NCBI RefSeq assembly: GCF_007993045.1
Contig: NZ_VOOR01000014.1
Location: 1 to 64,000, forward strand
Length of the DNA stretch: 64,000 nt
Reading direction: 5' to 3'
DNA from: Phaeodactylibacter luteus
GTDB lineage: Bacteria; Bacteroidota; Bacteroidia; Chitinophagales; Saprospiraceae
The notes under the pieces are model-generated. The model searched no databases. It saw nothing but the letters and a program-made list of their open reading frames with translations, and was not told the origin of the DNA. Position 1 is the stretch's first letter, and every line of letters starts with the position of its first letter. Positions 24,196-34,200 of the stretch are shown piece by piece. A program made the translations under genes and the position numbers.

Positions 24196-26088
24196 TTACT
24201 TCTTTTTGCCCTTGCCCTGCGCTTTTTGTTCCTGTATGCGCTGCTGCTCTTTGAGCGCATTCTCAAGCCGTTGCTGAAACCCGCCCTTCTTCTTGGGCTT
24301 GCTGCGGTAAGCTTCCAGCTCATTCTCGATTTTCGCATGATCGATAATGAAATTTTTGGTCACTATCGTCTGCGTGATGTTGATCAGGTTGCTGAACAGC
24401 AAATAAGCCGTAAGCCCAGCTGCGAAGCTGTTGAAAAAGCCCAGGAAGAGCAAGGGCATAAAGTACTGCATGTACTTCATAGCCGGGTTGGCGCTCATAT
24501 CCATATGGCGGGTGTTGTAATAGGTGTAGATCAGGGTAGTCACCGCCCACAGCAGGGTGAACAGGCTGATGTGGGCACCAAAACCGAAGGGGATCTCAAA
24601 TGGCAGCCGCCAAAAAATATCGTAGGAAGACAAGTCGGTCGCCCAAAGGAAGCTGGCCTGCCGGAACTCGATAGAAGCGGGGAAGAAACGGTAGAGGGCA
24701 AACCAAATGGGCATTTGCAGTACCATAGGCATACAACCGCCAAGGGGGTTGACGCCAAATTCACGGTACATCTTCATGGTCTCCATCTGCTGAGCCTGCT
24801 GGTCATCCTTAAATTTGTCTTTGAGCCCTTCCATGCGGGGCTTAAGAGCAGCCATCTTGCTCTGGGAGTACAGCATCTTGTAAGTAAGCGGATAAAGGGC
24901 CAACTTGACGATGAAAGTCAGCACTAAAATAACGATGCCCGCGCTGCCGATAAAACCAGAAAGGAAATCGAAGATGGGCCGGATGACCCATCGGTTGATC
25001 GTGCCAAAGATGCTCCAGCCAAAGGGGATGATGTTCTGCAGGCCATCGCCCATTGCGTACAGCCGGTCAAACTCATTAGGGCCAACGTACATGTGCATGG
25101 CAAAGGACTCGCTGCTGCCCCGATTGTAGGGCACCCCGATTTCAGAAACCAGCAGTTTAAGGTCTGCAGCTTCTTCGGGGAGCATGCGGGTTTCCACAGT
25201 AGCGCCCAAGAACCCTTCTTCTGCGATGAGGGTGCTGTTGAAGAACTGGTTGGCATTGGATATCCACTTGATCTGCTCATCGCCGAGCTCTTCTGTATCA
25301 TCAGAAGTGCAAGAGCAGTAGTCGGGGTCTTCTCCTATGGGCTTGTAATAAACAGAAGAATAGCGCCGCTCGTAGGTCTCGTTGTGCTCCAGCTTATCCA
25401 GATAATTGACCCAGCTGAGCTGAATGACGTCTGTATTGGCAGCCAGCACGGAGTTCAGGTTTTCGAAGCGGACGTCGTAATCCACGTTGTAGGTGCCGTC
25501 TTCTATTTGGTAAGATTGTTCGAAGTAGCCACCGTTGGAAGCTTTGGCGCGGAGCACTACCTTTTGGGGGGCAGCCTCTGCAACTTCAAAGTAGAGGTCG
25601 CCTGTGCTCACTCCTCCGGAAGGGAGGTTGGCTATGGGCAGGAAGTAGTCAAATTTATTTTTCTCATCTTCCAGCAGATACAGGGGCACTTCTTCCTCTG
25701 TGCCATCCTCTTTGTACTCCAGCTTGAAGTGATTTTTCATCAGTGCCCCTTTGATGCGCCCTCCTTTTGTGGAAATGGAGAGTTTCATCAGGTCGTTCTC
25801 GAGGGTGACGGTCTCGCTCTTGCCTGCGGCTGCGGGAGCGAAGGGGCCGAAGCCAGCTTGCCGCTGTACGAGCTTGAGGGAATCATCAGCCCCGGTAGCC
25901 AGCTGTATTTCTTCCGGTGTGGTTTCTTCAATGCTAGCCAGGCTGTCGGCCCGCTGCTGAGCCTGTGCAATGGAATCCTGAAGCCTTTCCTGTTGCTCAA
26001 TTTCTTCTGCCGTAGGCGCCAGGAACTGCTGCCAAGCGACTAGCAGGACAAAGATGAGCGTTAATCCAATAATGGTATTCCTATCCAT
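24196..26088 (-). CDS. yidC: Membrane protein insertase YidC
   Basis: 630 residues. The N-terminal TM helix (NTIIGLTLIFVLLVAWQQFL) precedes a large periplasmic beta domain (about 60-350). The conserved Oxa1-like core of five TM segments (about 370-590) includes NPLGGCMPMVLQMPIWFALY. The tail is Lys/Gln-rich (KKGGFQQRLENALKEQQR). It inserts and folds inner-membrane proteins with or without SecYEG. The start is taken as MDRNTIIG at 26088; an ATG at 26121 would add 11 residues. Confidence 0.95.
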   Translation of the reverse strand: MDRNTIIGLTLIFVLLVAWQQFLAPTAEEIEQQERLQDSIAQAQQRADSLASIEETTPEEIQLATGADDSLKLVQRQAGFGPFAPAAAGKSETVTLENDLMKLSISTKGGRIKGALMKNHFKLEYKEDGTEEEVPLYLLEDEKNKFDYFLPIANLPSGGVSTGDLYFEVAEAAPQKVVLRAKASNGGYFEQSYQIEDGTYNVDYDVRFENLNSVLAANTDVIQLSWVNYLDKLEHNETYERRYSSVYYKPIGEDPDYCSCTSDDTEELGDEQIKWISNANQFFNSTLIAEEGFLGATVETRMLPEEAADLKLLVSEIGVPYNRGSSESFAMHMYVGPNEFDRLYAMGDGLQNIIPFGWSIFGTINRWVIRPIFDFLSGFIGSAGIVILVLTFIVKLALYPLTYKMLYSQSKMAALKPRMEGLKDKFKDDQQAQQMETMKMYREFGVNPLGGCMPMVLQMPIWFALYRFFPASIEFRQASFLWATDLSSYDIFWRLPFEIPFGFGAHISLFTLLWAVTTLIYTYYNTRHMDMSANPAMKYMQYFMPLLFLGFFNSFAAGLTAYLLFSNLINITQTIVTKNFIIDHAKIENELEAYRSKPKKKGGFQQRLENALKEQQRIQEQKAQGKGKKK

Positions 26089-26194
26089 TCGATGTGAATC
26101 TTTGCGCAGCAGCCATTTCACTTCAAACTGCTGGTATTCAAATATTTAAACTTTTGCTCTGCCCCGGCAAACTTCCGGGCATAAATTTGCAGGG

Positions 26195-26202
26195 CAAAGG
26201 TA
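26195..26202 (-). promoter_or_regulatory. Putative -7 promoter box (TACCTTTG) of yidC
   Basis: Read on the minus strand, TACCTTTG matches TAnnTTTG, with a TTG about 21 bp further upstream. The leader would be about 100 nt to the ATG at 26088. Confidence 0.5.
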
Positions 26203-26278
26203 CAACTTTGGCTACGCAAACCGCAACGCACAAGCGGGTTTATTCGATAAAGGGTGGCGCAGCTACGGCCAAGCCTGC

Positions 26279-27502
26279 TCAACCAGCAGACAGGGCCTGC
26301 GCCTTATGTGTGGCCCCTTCGTATACCTGCAGGGCCTGCTCCAGGCAGTCCATCGCAGCGTTCAGGTCATTGGCATTCAGCACATAGGCGATGCGCACTT
26401 CGTCGACGCCCAGGCCGGGGGTAGCGTAGAAGCCTTCGCCGGGCGAAAGCATTACCGTAGCCCCCTTGTATTCGAAGGACTCGAGCAGCCACTTACAGAA
26501 ATGCTCGGCGCTTTGGACCGGGAAACGTGCAAAACAGTAGAAGGCTCCTCCCGGCAGATAGCTCACCACACCGGGCATGGCTTGCAAACGCTCGTAGACT
26601 ACCCGGCGGCGCAAGTCGTAAGCGGCCTGCACTTCCTGCATGTATTCAGGCTCCATATCGAGGGTGGCTTCCGCCAATATCTGGCCGAGCCCGGGAGGGC
26701 TGAGGCGCAGCTTGGCGTAGCGGGTGACGGTTTCCAAAACGGCTGTATTGCGGGTGGCCAGAGTGCCGATGCGTGCCCCGCAGGCGCTGTAGCGCTTGGA
26801 TATAGAGTCGAACACCACCACATGGTCTTCTGCCCCATCGATGAGCAGGGAGCTGAAAAAGGCATTGCCGTCATAGCAGAACTCCCGGTAGACCTCATCA
26901 ACAAAGAGGTAGAGGTCGTGCTTGATCGCCAGCTGCCCCAGGGCGCGCAAGTCTTCCTCAGCGTAGAAGCAGCCGGTCGGGTTATTAGGGTTGGTGATGA
27001 AGATGCCTTTGGTGCGGGGGTTGATACAGGCCTCGAAGGCCTCGATCTTGGGCAATGCGAAGCCGGTCTCGATCTGACAGGTAATGGGCTGAATCTTGAT
27101 GTTCCCAATTTGAGCAAACCCGTTGTAGTTGGCATAAAAGGGCTCCGGCACAATCACTTCATCCCCTTCGTCGAGGCAGGCCAGCAATGCGAGCTGTATG
27201 GCTTCGGAGGCCCCTGTGGTCACAATCAGCTCATCGGGCGTGAGGCTGACGCCAAACCCCTGGTAATAGCCCACCAGTTTTTGGCGGTAAGACAGGTTGC
27301 CCACAGCTGGGCTGTACGCTAGTATCTCAGACTGGTCTGTCCGCACTTTTTCTAGGGCAGAGGCTGGGGTAGCAATATCCGGCTGCCCTATATTGAGGTG
27401 GTAGACGTGTTTGCCAGCGGCTTTGGCCTGGTCGGCAAATGGCACTAGCTTACGGAAAGGGGACATGGGGACGTGTTGGCCCCGTTGGGAAATGGTAGGC
27501 AT
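26279..27502 (-). CDS. Pyridoxal phosphate-dependent aminotransferase (class I/II)
   Basis: 407 residues. Fold-type I aminotransferase motifs: HLNIGQPDIATP, TTGASEAIQLAL, NPNNPTGCFY, DEVYREF and the PLP-lysine motif SISKRYSACGARIG. It is probably an AspB-like amino-acid transaminase; the substrate pair is not certain. The start is the ATG at 27502, before the conserved region MSPFRKLVPFA. It is transcribed in the same direction as yidC, 190 bp upstream of it, but yidC appears to have its own promoter. Confidence 0.93.
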   Translation of the reverse strand: MPTISQRGQHVPMSPFRKLVPFADQAKAAGKHVYHLNIGQPDIATPASALEKVRTDQSEILAYSPAVGNLSYRQKLVGYYQGFGVSLTPDELIVTTGASEAIQLALLACLDEGDEVIVPEPFYANYNGFAQIGNIKIQPITCQIETGFALPKIEAFEACINPRTKGIFITNPNNPTGCFYAEEDLRALGQLAIKHDLYLFVDEVYREFCYDGNAFFSSLLIDGAEDHVVVFDSISKRYSACGARIGTLATRNTAVLETVTRYAKLRLSPPGLGQILAEATLDMEPEYMQEVQAAYDLRRRVVYERLQAMPGVVSYLPGGAFYCFARFPVQSAEHFCKWLLESFEYKGATVMLSPGEGFYATPGLGVDEVRIAYVLNANDLNAAMDCLEQALQVYEGATHKAQALSAG

Positions 27503-27643
27503 AGCTACAGAATTCAGTTTGGTTGGGCTGCTGTGGCCCCACAGCAGCAATAGGGGCCAAAGATAGCCGATTTTTCAGGCCGCTGCCCTAGGGGCTGTGC
27601 CAAATTTATAGGTTTTTACAGCGCGTGAGGAGGGCGAGCCCTA

Positions 27644-28426
27644 TCAGGGCAGCTGAAAGGCAGCCTGCGGCACCTCTTCCAAGACTTTGATCTCTGTAAG
27701 GCTGCGCTCGCCCCGGCCGCCGGACAGGAAGATGCTGCCCTGCTGCTCATAGCCGCTCCACGGGGTGATGAAAGCGGGGGCAGGGTCCTCGGCTGTGGGA
27801 AAGTAGGCCCATTGCACTACCCGTTTGGAGGTATCCGAAACCCAGACTTCATACTTGTTCTGAGGGGTATCGCCCACCTTTTCGAAGGTCAGCTGCAGCT
27901 TCTGCGCCGGCGCTCCGGCTTGTGTCGTATCTGCGCCCAAGTGTTTTAGGGTAACGCCGCTATCTTTGAGCTTGAAGGGCATGGCCAGCCAATAGGCATC
28001 GTTGATCCATATACTCTTGCCCTGTTGGAGGAGCGCCTGAAGGGAATCGGTGCTGCTGACCAGCTGCCCGCCCATCAGGGCTGCGCCTTTCGCGGGGCTA
28101 TTGATGTTGAGCACGATGGCATTGGAGTCGGGCAGGAAGGTGATGCGCACATCGCCCGTGTATTTGTCCCACAGCAGGGAACGGCGGCCGAAGAAATTCC
28201 AGTGCAGGTACCGGGTCTCATCCCAGGCTTTCCGGCCGCCCATAGCAGCCATGACCTCGTCGGCCAGGGCGATGGCCGCGGGGTCTGAGCCTTGGGCATT
28301 GAAGCCCGGGGCTGCGGGGTTGGCGGTAGTTGTAGATGCAGGGGCCTGCCCTTCGGGCCGCTGCTGCTGGCAAGATACAGCGGCCATCAGTATGGGCAGT
28401 GCCCAAAGGAGGAAACGGTTTTTCAT
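27644..28426 (-). CDS. Putative lipoprotein of unknown function
   Basis: 260 residues. The signal peptide ends in MAAVSC, a plausible lipobox (Cys20), followed by an Ala/Thr/Pro-rich linker. The mature domain (about 45-250) is predicted beta-rich (WNFFGRRSLLWDKYTGDVRI, WINDAYWLAMPFKLKD), in the style of the LolA/LppX outer-membrane lipoprotein-sorting fold. I do not recognise a named family with certainty. The ATG at 28426 is chosen because it starts the signal peptide; the frame stays open upstream across repeat copy A3 but is not credible coding sequence. Confidence 0.8.
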   Translation of the reverse strand: MKNRFLLWALPILMAAVSCQQQRPEGQAPASTTTANPAAPGFNAQGSDPAAIALADEVMAAMGGRKAWDETRYLHWNFFGRRSLLWDKYTGDVRITFLPDSNAIVLNINSPAKGAALMGGQLVSSTDSLQALLQQGKSIWINDAYWLAMPFKLKDSGVTLKHLGADTTQAGAPAQKLQLTFEKVGDTPQNKYEVWVSDTSKRVVQWAYFPTAEDPAPAFITPWSGYEQQGSIFLSGGRGERSLTEIKVLEEVPQAAFQLP

Positions 28427-28868
28427 TCCGGAGTTTTGTACGGTTTTGGAAGATGAGGGTACAACAAACAGGGTGGCGGTGGGTTCACAGGCGGGCTTGC
28501 GTAAGCGATGCGGAGCAGTGGCCAGAGGCCAGCCCCGCTGTTGGAGCGGGGCCGAGCGGATAGCGAGCTGCGCAGCGTAGCGCCCCCGCCCTATGACCTG
28601 CCGGCTGAGCGGGGGTACGCCCAAAAAGCTGTCGCCTTGTGCTTTGCGCTAACCTTTGGGGGCTTGGTTTGTTAGTATGGTGCAATGGATTTTTGGAGGC
28701 TGGCGTTTTTTGCCGTCCTTTTTATTACTTTTGCGTGGTTGTAGAGGGCGGCAGTGCTGCCCTGTGCATAGAACTGGCAGGCCGAAACGGGCAGGATAGG
28801 GCCTTGATGACCTTTACTGTGCTGGCCTGTAGCATCCAAGTGTAAATAGAAAAAAACAGCGACCCGCT
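28427..28868. other. Intergenic region upstream of ffh
   Basis: No gene. It contains the diverged repeat copy A3 and the probable ffh leader. A TACTTTTG at 28726-28733 could be the ffh -7 box, and a small hairpin (GGCAG/CTGCC) follows near 28750. Confidence 0.5.
28503..28625 (-). repeat. Family A dispersed repeat, copy 3 (diverged)
   Basis: Reverse orientation. It keeps GGGGCCGAGCGGATAGCGAGC and the GCGTAGCGCCCC segment but has lost identity at both ends. It is the most degenerate of the ten copies. Confidence 0.6.
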
Positions 28869-30245
28869 ATGTTTGATAGCCTAAGCGAACGCCTGGAAGG
28901 GGCATTTAAGACACTGAAAGGAGAAAGCAAACTGACCGAGCTGAACATCGCGCAGTCGGTGAAGGAGATACGTCGTGCCCTGGTGGCTGCGGACGTGAAC
29001 TACAAAATTGCCAAGGAGTTTACGGATACGGTGAAAGACAAAGCGCTGGGGCAGGAGAATGTCCTCAATGCGGTGAAGCCGGGGCAGCTGATGGTCAAGA
29101 TTGTCAATGATGAACTGGTAGACCTCATGGGGGGCACGGTCACGGATATTGACATCAAAGGGAAACCGGCGGTGATCCTTATCGCGGGCTTGCAGGGTTC
29201 GGGCAAAACTACCTTTTCCGGCAAATTGGCCTACCACCTGAAGGGCAACCGGAGAAAGAGCCCCCTTTTGGTGGCTTGTGATGTTTACCGCCCGGCGGCC
29301 ATCAATCAGCTGAGCGTCATTGGCGAGCAGATCAATGTGCCGGTGTACAAGGAGATGGACAACCAAAACCCGGTAGAGATAGCGCTCAAAGGCATCGCGC
29401 ATGCGCAGGCGCACGGGCACGATGTGGTCATCGTGGATACTGCGGGCCGCTTGTCGATTGACGAGAAGATGATGGAGGAGATCTCCAATGTAAAGGAAGC
29501 CATTCAGCCCAATGAGACGCTGTTTGTGGTAGACGCTATGACGGGGCAGGATGCGGTGAACACGGCAAAATCCTTCAACGACCGTATTAATTATGACGGG
29601 GTGGTGCTCACGAAGCTGGATGGCGACACCCGGGGCGGGGCGGCCTTGTCGATCAAATACACAGTGGGCAAGCCCATCAAGTTTGTGAGCATGGGGGAAA
29701 AGATGGAGACCCTGGATGTTTTCCATCCCGACCGTATGGCGAGCCGGATTTTGGGCATGGGCGATATCATCTCTTTCGTGGAAAAGGCGGAGATGCAGTT
29801 CGACGAAGAGAAAGCCAAAAAGCTGGAGAAGAAAATCCGGAAGAACAAGTTTGACTTCAACGATTTCTTGGAGCAGATCGGGCAGATCAGGAAGATGGGC
29901 GACCTCAAGAGCTTGATCAATATGATACCGGGGATGAGCAAGATGACCAAGAACCTGGATATTGATGATAGTGCGTTCAATAAGGTGGAGGCCATTATAT
30001 TTTCAATGACGCCACAGGAGCGCAATCATCCGGAGCTGATGAACCTGAGCCGTAAAAAGCGGATTGCAAAAGGCTGCGGGCATTCTATAGAGGAGGTCAA
30101 CCTTTTCCTGAAGCAGTTTGATCAGATGCGCAAGATGATGCACAAGATGAGCAAGATGCCGGGCATGGGCACAGGGGCCCCTACGGGGGGCAGTGGCAAA
30201 AAACTGGGCGGCCTGGCAAAGCGCCGTGCCCGCCGCAAGCGTTAG
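28869..30245 (+). CDS. ffh: Signal recognition particle protein Ffh
   Basis: 458 residues. N domain (1-95), GTPase G domain with GLQGSGKTT (about 107-115), DTAGRLS, TKLDGDTRGGA and GMGD, then the Met-rich M domain (about 300-440; MIPGMSKMTK, MRKMMHKMSKMPGMG) that binds signal peptides and SRP RNA. The tail is Arg/Lys-rich. It targets nascent membrane proteins to FtsY and SecYEG. It is monocistronic, with a terminator 21 bp after the stop. Confidence 0.97.
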   Translation: MFDSLSERLEGAFKTLKGESKLTELNIAQSVKEIRRALVAADVNYKIAKEFTDTVKDKALGQENVLNAVKPGQLMVKIVNDELVDLMGGTVTDIDIKGKPAVILIAGLQGSGKTTFSGKLAYHLKGNRRKSPLLVACDVYRPAAINQLSVIGEQINVPVYKEMDNQNPVEIALKGIAHAQAHGHDVVIVDTAGRLSIDEKMMEEISNVKEAIQPNETLFVVDAMTGQDAVNTAKSFNDRINYDGVVLTKLDGDTRGGAALSIKYTVGKPIKFVSMGEKMETLDVFHPDRMASRILGMGDIISFVEKAEMQFDEEKAKKLEKKIRKNKFDFNDFLEQIGQIRKMGDLKSLINMIPGMSKMTKNLDIDDSAFNKVEAIIFSMTPQERNHPELMNLSRKKRIAKGCGHSIEEVNLFLKQFDQMRKMMHKMSKMPGMGTGAPTGGSGKKLGGLAKRRARRKR

Positions 30246-30266
30246 GCTCAATGCTCACCTTCGCCG

Positions 30267-30306
30267 AAAAGCTCCACGCTTGAACAATCAAAGGGTGGAG
30301 CTTTTT
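30267..30306 (+). terminator. Rho-independent terminator of ffh
   Basis: The stem AAAAGCTCCAC (30267-30277) pairs with GTGGAGCTTTTT (30295-30306) and is followed by CTATTTTG. It lies directly after ffh. Confidence 0.85.
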
Positions 30307-30320
30307 CTATTTTGGGCTAT

Positions 30321-30364
30321 ACCAACCGGGCCCCACAGCTGTGCAGCTGCGGGGCCCGGTTGGT
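30321..30364. other. Long 20-bp hairpin of unknown role
   Basis: Bases 30321-30340 and 30345-30364 are complementary with one mismatch around a GTGC loop. No U-run follows on either strand, so it is not a canonical terminator. It starts 15 bp after the ffh terminator. Confidence 0.7.
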
Positions 30365-30506
30365 TGTGTTGGCGAGCGTAATGGCTTTTAAAGCTTGCCT
30401 AGAACGGTGCCGTTGTAAAAATCTAGGAATCCTGCCTGCTGTGCCATCATGGCCGGCAGGCCTGCACAAGCATGGATTGGCAACAAAGCGAGCCCCAAAC
30501 GTGCAT

Positions 30507-30749
30507 TTAGCCTGCCGGCAGCAGCCGCTTGCCTGCGTCGAAAAGCTGCTTGATGAGTTGTACGTCTGGCAGGATGAGCGTAGGCGACTCCACCTCTTCC
30601 TGGGCAGCAGCGGACTGTGATGCTTCGTCGTAGGACTGCGCAGCAGATGGCATGCCCGAGCTAGAAGCCACGTGCAGGTAGGTGTAAGCGAATAGACTGC
30701 AAGCTGCAACCAAAGTCATCAGGAAGGGTTTGGCGTGTGTTTTTTTCAT
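30507..30749 (-). CDS. Small exported protein, unknown function
   Basis: 80 residues. A basic N-terminus (MKKTHAKPF) and a hydrophobic stretch (LMTLVAACSLFAYTYLHVAS) look like a signal peptide or membrane anchor. A short acidic Ala/Ser/Glu linker and an amphipathic C-terminus (LPDVQLIKQLFDAGKRLLPAG) follow. I do not recognise a family. The reading frame, the signal-like N-terminus and its position as the only frame in the gap favour a real gene. Confidence 0.55.
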   Translation of the reverse strand: MKKTHAKPFLMTLVAACSLFAYTYLHVASSSGMPSAAQSYDEASQSAAAQEEVESPTLILPDVQLIKQLFDAGKRLLPAG

Positions 30750-30950
30750 AAGGACGGGTGTTCTGGTTCTTTACAAGTCACAAAAATAAGGCATTTTATG
30801 CCCAAAAGTAAGGCGGCATAGACGAACCCACCTTTTTTTCGGGCCAAAAGCTATTGAAATGACGGCTTGAGCGGCAGAAAGTTGCACCTTAACACTAAAA
30901 TACCTGAAAATAAAATCTAATAGTTGGGCAGAACTGGCCAAGCCGAAAGG

Positions 30951-31108
30951 AGGGGCCTGCCCCTGCCCAATGGGCAGGGGCCGCTATGCTGCGGGGCTCG
31001 CTGCCCGCTCAGCCCTGTCGGGCTTGCCACCCCTTCGCAGCGCTAGGCCAATGCCAAGCTAAAGCCTAAAAGCATCAACGACTGCGGCATTTTGGTTTGC
31101 ACCCGGCC
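30951..31108 (+). repeat. Family A dispersed repeat, copy 4 (with tail)
   Basis: The core 30951-31050 has the palindromic start CCTGCCCAATGGGCAGG, the GGGGCTCGCT segment and the CGCAGCGCTAGGCC end. The conserved tail (GCTAAAGCC ... CTGCGGCA..TTTGGTT) continues to about 31108. Confidence 0.88.
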
Positions 31109-31204
31109 CAAATGCGTCAGCACTGCTTGACCCGCCGTAAGCTCAGTGTGTTCCGTGACGAAATGCGCACAGCAGGAGGGGCCGCAACAACCTAAGAGAA
31201 AACC

Positions 31205-31235
31205 TTGGCTATTTAACCCGAAGAAACGACCTTTG
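31205..31235 (+). promoter_or_regulatory. Putative purL promoter
   Basis: TTG (31205-31207), a 20-bp spacer and GACCTTTG (31228-31235), the same -7 variant as in the response-regulator promoter. The predicted start falls at or just before the ATG at 31241, which favours translation from the ATG at 31259 or a leaderless mRNA. Confidence 0.4.
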
Positions 31236-31240
31236 CGCAA

Positions 31241-34200
31241 ATGTTAAACCGCAAGCTGATGATCCACTTTTTTGGCACTCCCCAAAGTATTGTGTTTGCC
31301 GTACAGGCCAATTCCCCCCTGCCCGGGCAAGACATCCAAAAGCTCACTTGGCTGTTCGGCAATCAGCCGCTCATCGAGGAGGAGGCTTTGGGCGGCCATT
31401 TTATCGGCCCCCGGGCAGCTATGGTTTCCCCTTGGAGCACCAATGCCGTGGAGATTACCCAAAACATGGGCATTGCCGGCATAGCCCGCATAGAGCAGTA
31501 TACCCCTTATTCGGATCAGATAGGCTTTGACCCCATGCTCAGCCAGCGTTTTGAAGGGCTCGGGCAGCAGCTTTTCAACATCGATATCAAGCCGGAGCCT
31601 GTACGGCCAATAGCAGATATTGCCGCCTACAATACCTCGGAGGGGCTGGCCCTGAGCGAGGAGGAGGTCAGCTACCTTGAGCAGGTAGCCCAGCGGATCG
31701 GGCGTGAGCTTACCGACTCGGAAGTCTTTGGCTTTTCGCAGATCAACAGCGAGCATTGCCGGCACAAAATATTCAACGGGCGTTTTGTCATTGACGGGGA
31801 AGAACAGCCGGGCTCTCTGTTTTCTATGATCCGGGAGACCTCCAAGGCCAACCCCAACAGTATTGTCTCTGCCTATAAGGATAACGTTGCATTCTTGAAA
31901 GGCCCAAGGCTGCAGCAGTTTGCCCCCGAGCAGCCCGACCGGCCCTCCAACTATGCCAAAAAGGAAGTGGACACAGTAGTTTCCTTAAAAGCAGAAACCC
32001 ACAACTTCCCGACTACCGTAGAGCCCTTCAATGGGGCCGCTACTGGCAGCGGGGGCGAGATCCGCGACCGGATGGCGGGCGGTACAGGCTCCCTGCCCTT
32101 GGCAGGCACGGCGGTTTATATGACCGCCTATTCCCGCCTGTTAGCAAACCGCCCATGGGAACAGGCCATGCCGGAGCGCAAATGGCTCTATCAGTCGCCT
32201 ATGGACATCCTCATCAAGGCCTCCAATGGCGCTTCAGATTTTGGCAACAAATTTGGGCAGCCGCTGATCGCCGGCTCCCTCCTCACTTTTGAGCACGAGG
32301 AGCATGCCCGTCAGCTCGGGTTCGACAAAGTCATCATGCTGGCTGGGGGCGTCGGCTCAGGCCGGCTTAGCCAAGCCCTCAAGCATACGCCCCAAAAAGG
32401 GGACAAGATTGTGCTTCTTGGTGGCGACAATTACCGTATCGGGATGGGCGGGGCCGCAGTCTCCTCTGCTGACACCGGTGCTTTCGACAGCGGCATTACC
32501 CTCAATGCCGTTCAGCGGTCCAACCCAGAAATGCAGAAACGGGTGGCCAATACCATCCGCAACCTCGTGGAGAGCGCTCATAACCCTATAGTGGCCATCC
32601 ACGACCATGGTGCCGGCGGCCACCTCAACTGTTTCTCAGAGCTGGTGGAAGAAACCGGCGGCCGTATCGACTTGGATGCCTTGCCCGTAGGCGACCCTAC
32701 CCTCTCTGCCAAGGAGATCCTCGGCAATGAATCTCAAGAGCGCATGGGGCTGATCGTCTCAGCAGCAGATTTGCCCCTGCTGCAAAGGATTGCCGAGCGC
32801 GAGCGCGCCCCAATGTACGTAGTAGGCGAAGTGACCGGCGATATGCGGTTCTCTGCCGTATCCGAGAAAACGGGCGAAAAGCCCCTCGACCTCGACTTGG
32901 CAGACCTCTTTGGCAGCTCCCCGGAAACCATTATGGAGGACAAGCCGGTGGCACTGCAATTCGAAGAGGTAACCTATGAGCCTGGCCAACTGCAAACCTA
33001 CTTGGAGCAGGTGCTGCGCCTGGAGGCCGTCGCTTGCAAAGACTGGCTCACGAATAAGGTAGACCGCTGTGTGGGCGGCCTTGTGGCCAAACAACAGTGT
33101 GCTGGCCCTTTGCAACTGCCGCTGAACAACTGTGGCGTGATGGCGCTGGGGTTTGATACGCCCTACGGCGTAGCCACCTCTATCGGGCACGCGCCGGTCA
33201 GTGCGCTGATCGACCCCAAAGCCGGCTCTAGAAATGCGATAGCGGAAGCGCTGACCAATATCGTATGGGCGCCTTTGGAGGAAGGGCTCAAGTCGGTCTC
33301 CCTCTCTGCCAACTGGATGTGGCCTTGCCGCAATGAGGGCGAGGATGCTCGCTTATACGAGGCGGTAAAAGCCGTTTCTGACTTTTGCATCGCGCTTGGC
33401 ATCAATGTGCCGACCGGGAAGGACTCCCTTTCCATGAAGCAGAAATACCCTGAGGGCGAGGTACTGGCGCCGGGCACGGTCATCATTTCCGGGGCTGGAG
33501 TATGCTCCGATATCAATAAGGTTGTTGAGCCCGTTTTCCAAAAAGGCGCAGGGCCGGTATATTACCTCAATTTTTCACAAGAGGCGTTCTCCCTTGGCGG
33601 CAGCTCTTTTGCCCAGGCCCGCAACAAAATCGGCACAAATGTGCCGGACATCAAAAGCGCACAGCAGCTTGCTGCTGCCTTCAATGCCTTGCAAGAGCTG
33701 ATCAAAAAAGGTGGGGTGGCTGCTGGCCACGATATCGGGTCCGGAGGCTTGATCACCACCCTGCTGGAAATGTGCTTTGCCGATAACGGCCTTTCTGCAC
33801 ACCTCGACCTCTCCCCTCTTGGGGAGCCCGATAGCGTGAAAGTCTTGTTTGCTGAAAATGCTGGCGTGGTCATACAGCTGAAAGACGCCTCCTTCGCTGC
33901 TGACCTCGCACAATTCCCGATACCCTGCCACCTTATCGGGGAGGTTGGGGCAGGCAGTGCCCTCATCGTGGAGAACAACGGGGAGCGGCATGAATTCGAT
34001 ATCCCAAAACTTCGGGATATCTGGTATGAGACGTCCTGGCTGTTGGACCAAAAGCAGACCGCTGCCGGGCTGGCTGATGCCCGGTATGCCAACTATAAGG
34101 AGCAGCCACTGCAGTACCACTTCCCAGCCTCTTTCAGCGGCAAGCTGCCGCAGGCGGCTGGCTACAAGCCTAAAGCGGCCATACTAAGGGAAAAGGGGAG

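Larger units (their letters stand above)
30750..31240. other. Intergenic region between small exported protein and purL
   Basis: No gene. It holds repeat copy A4 and the purL promoter. Confidence 0.6.

Noticed and set aside
24042-24338. N-terminal extension of the second TonB receptor
   Set aside because: It would cross the yidC terminator, and the normal signal peptide begins at 24041.
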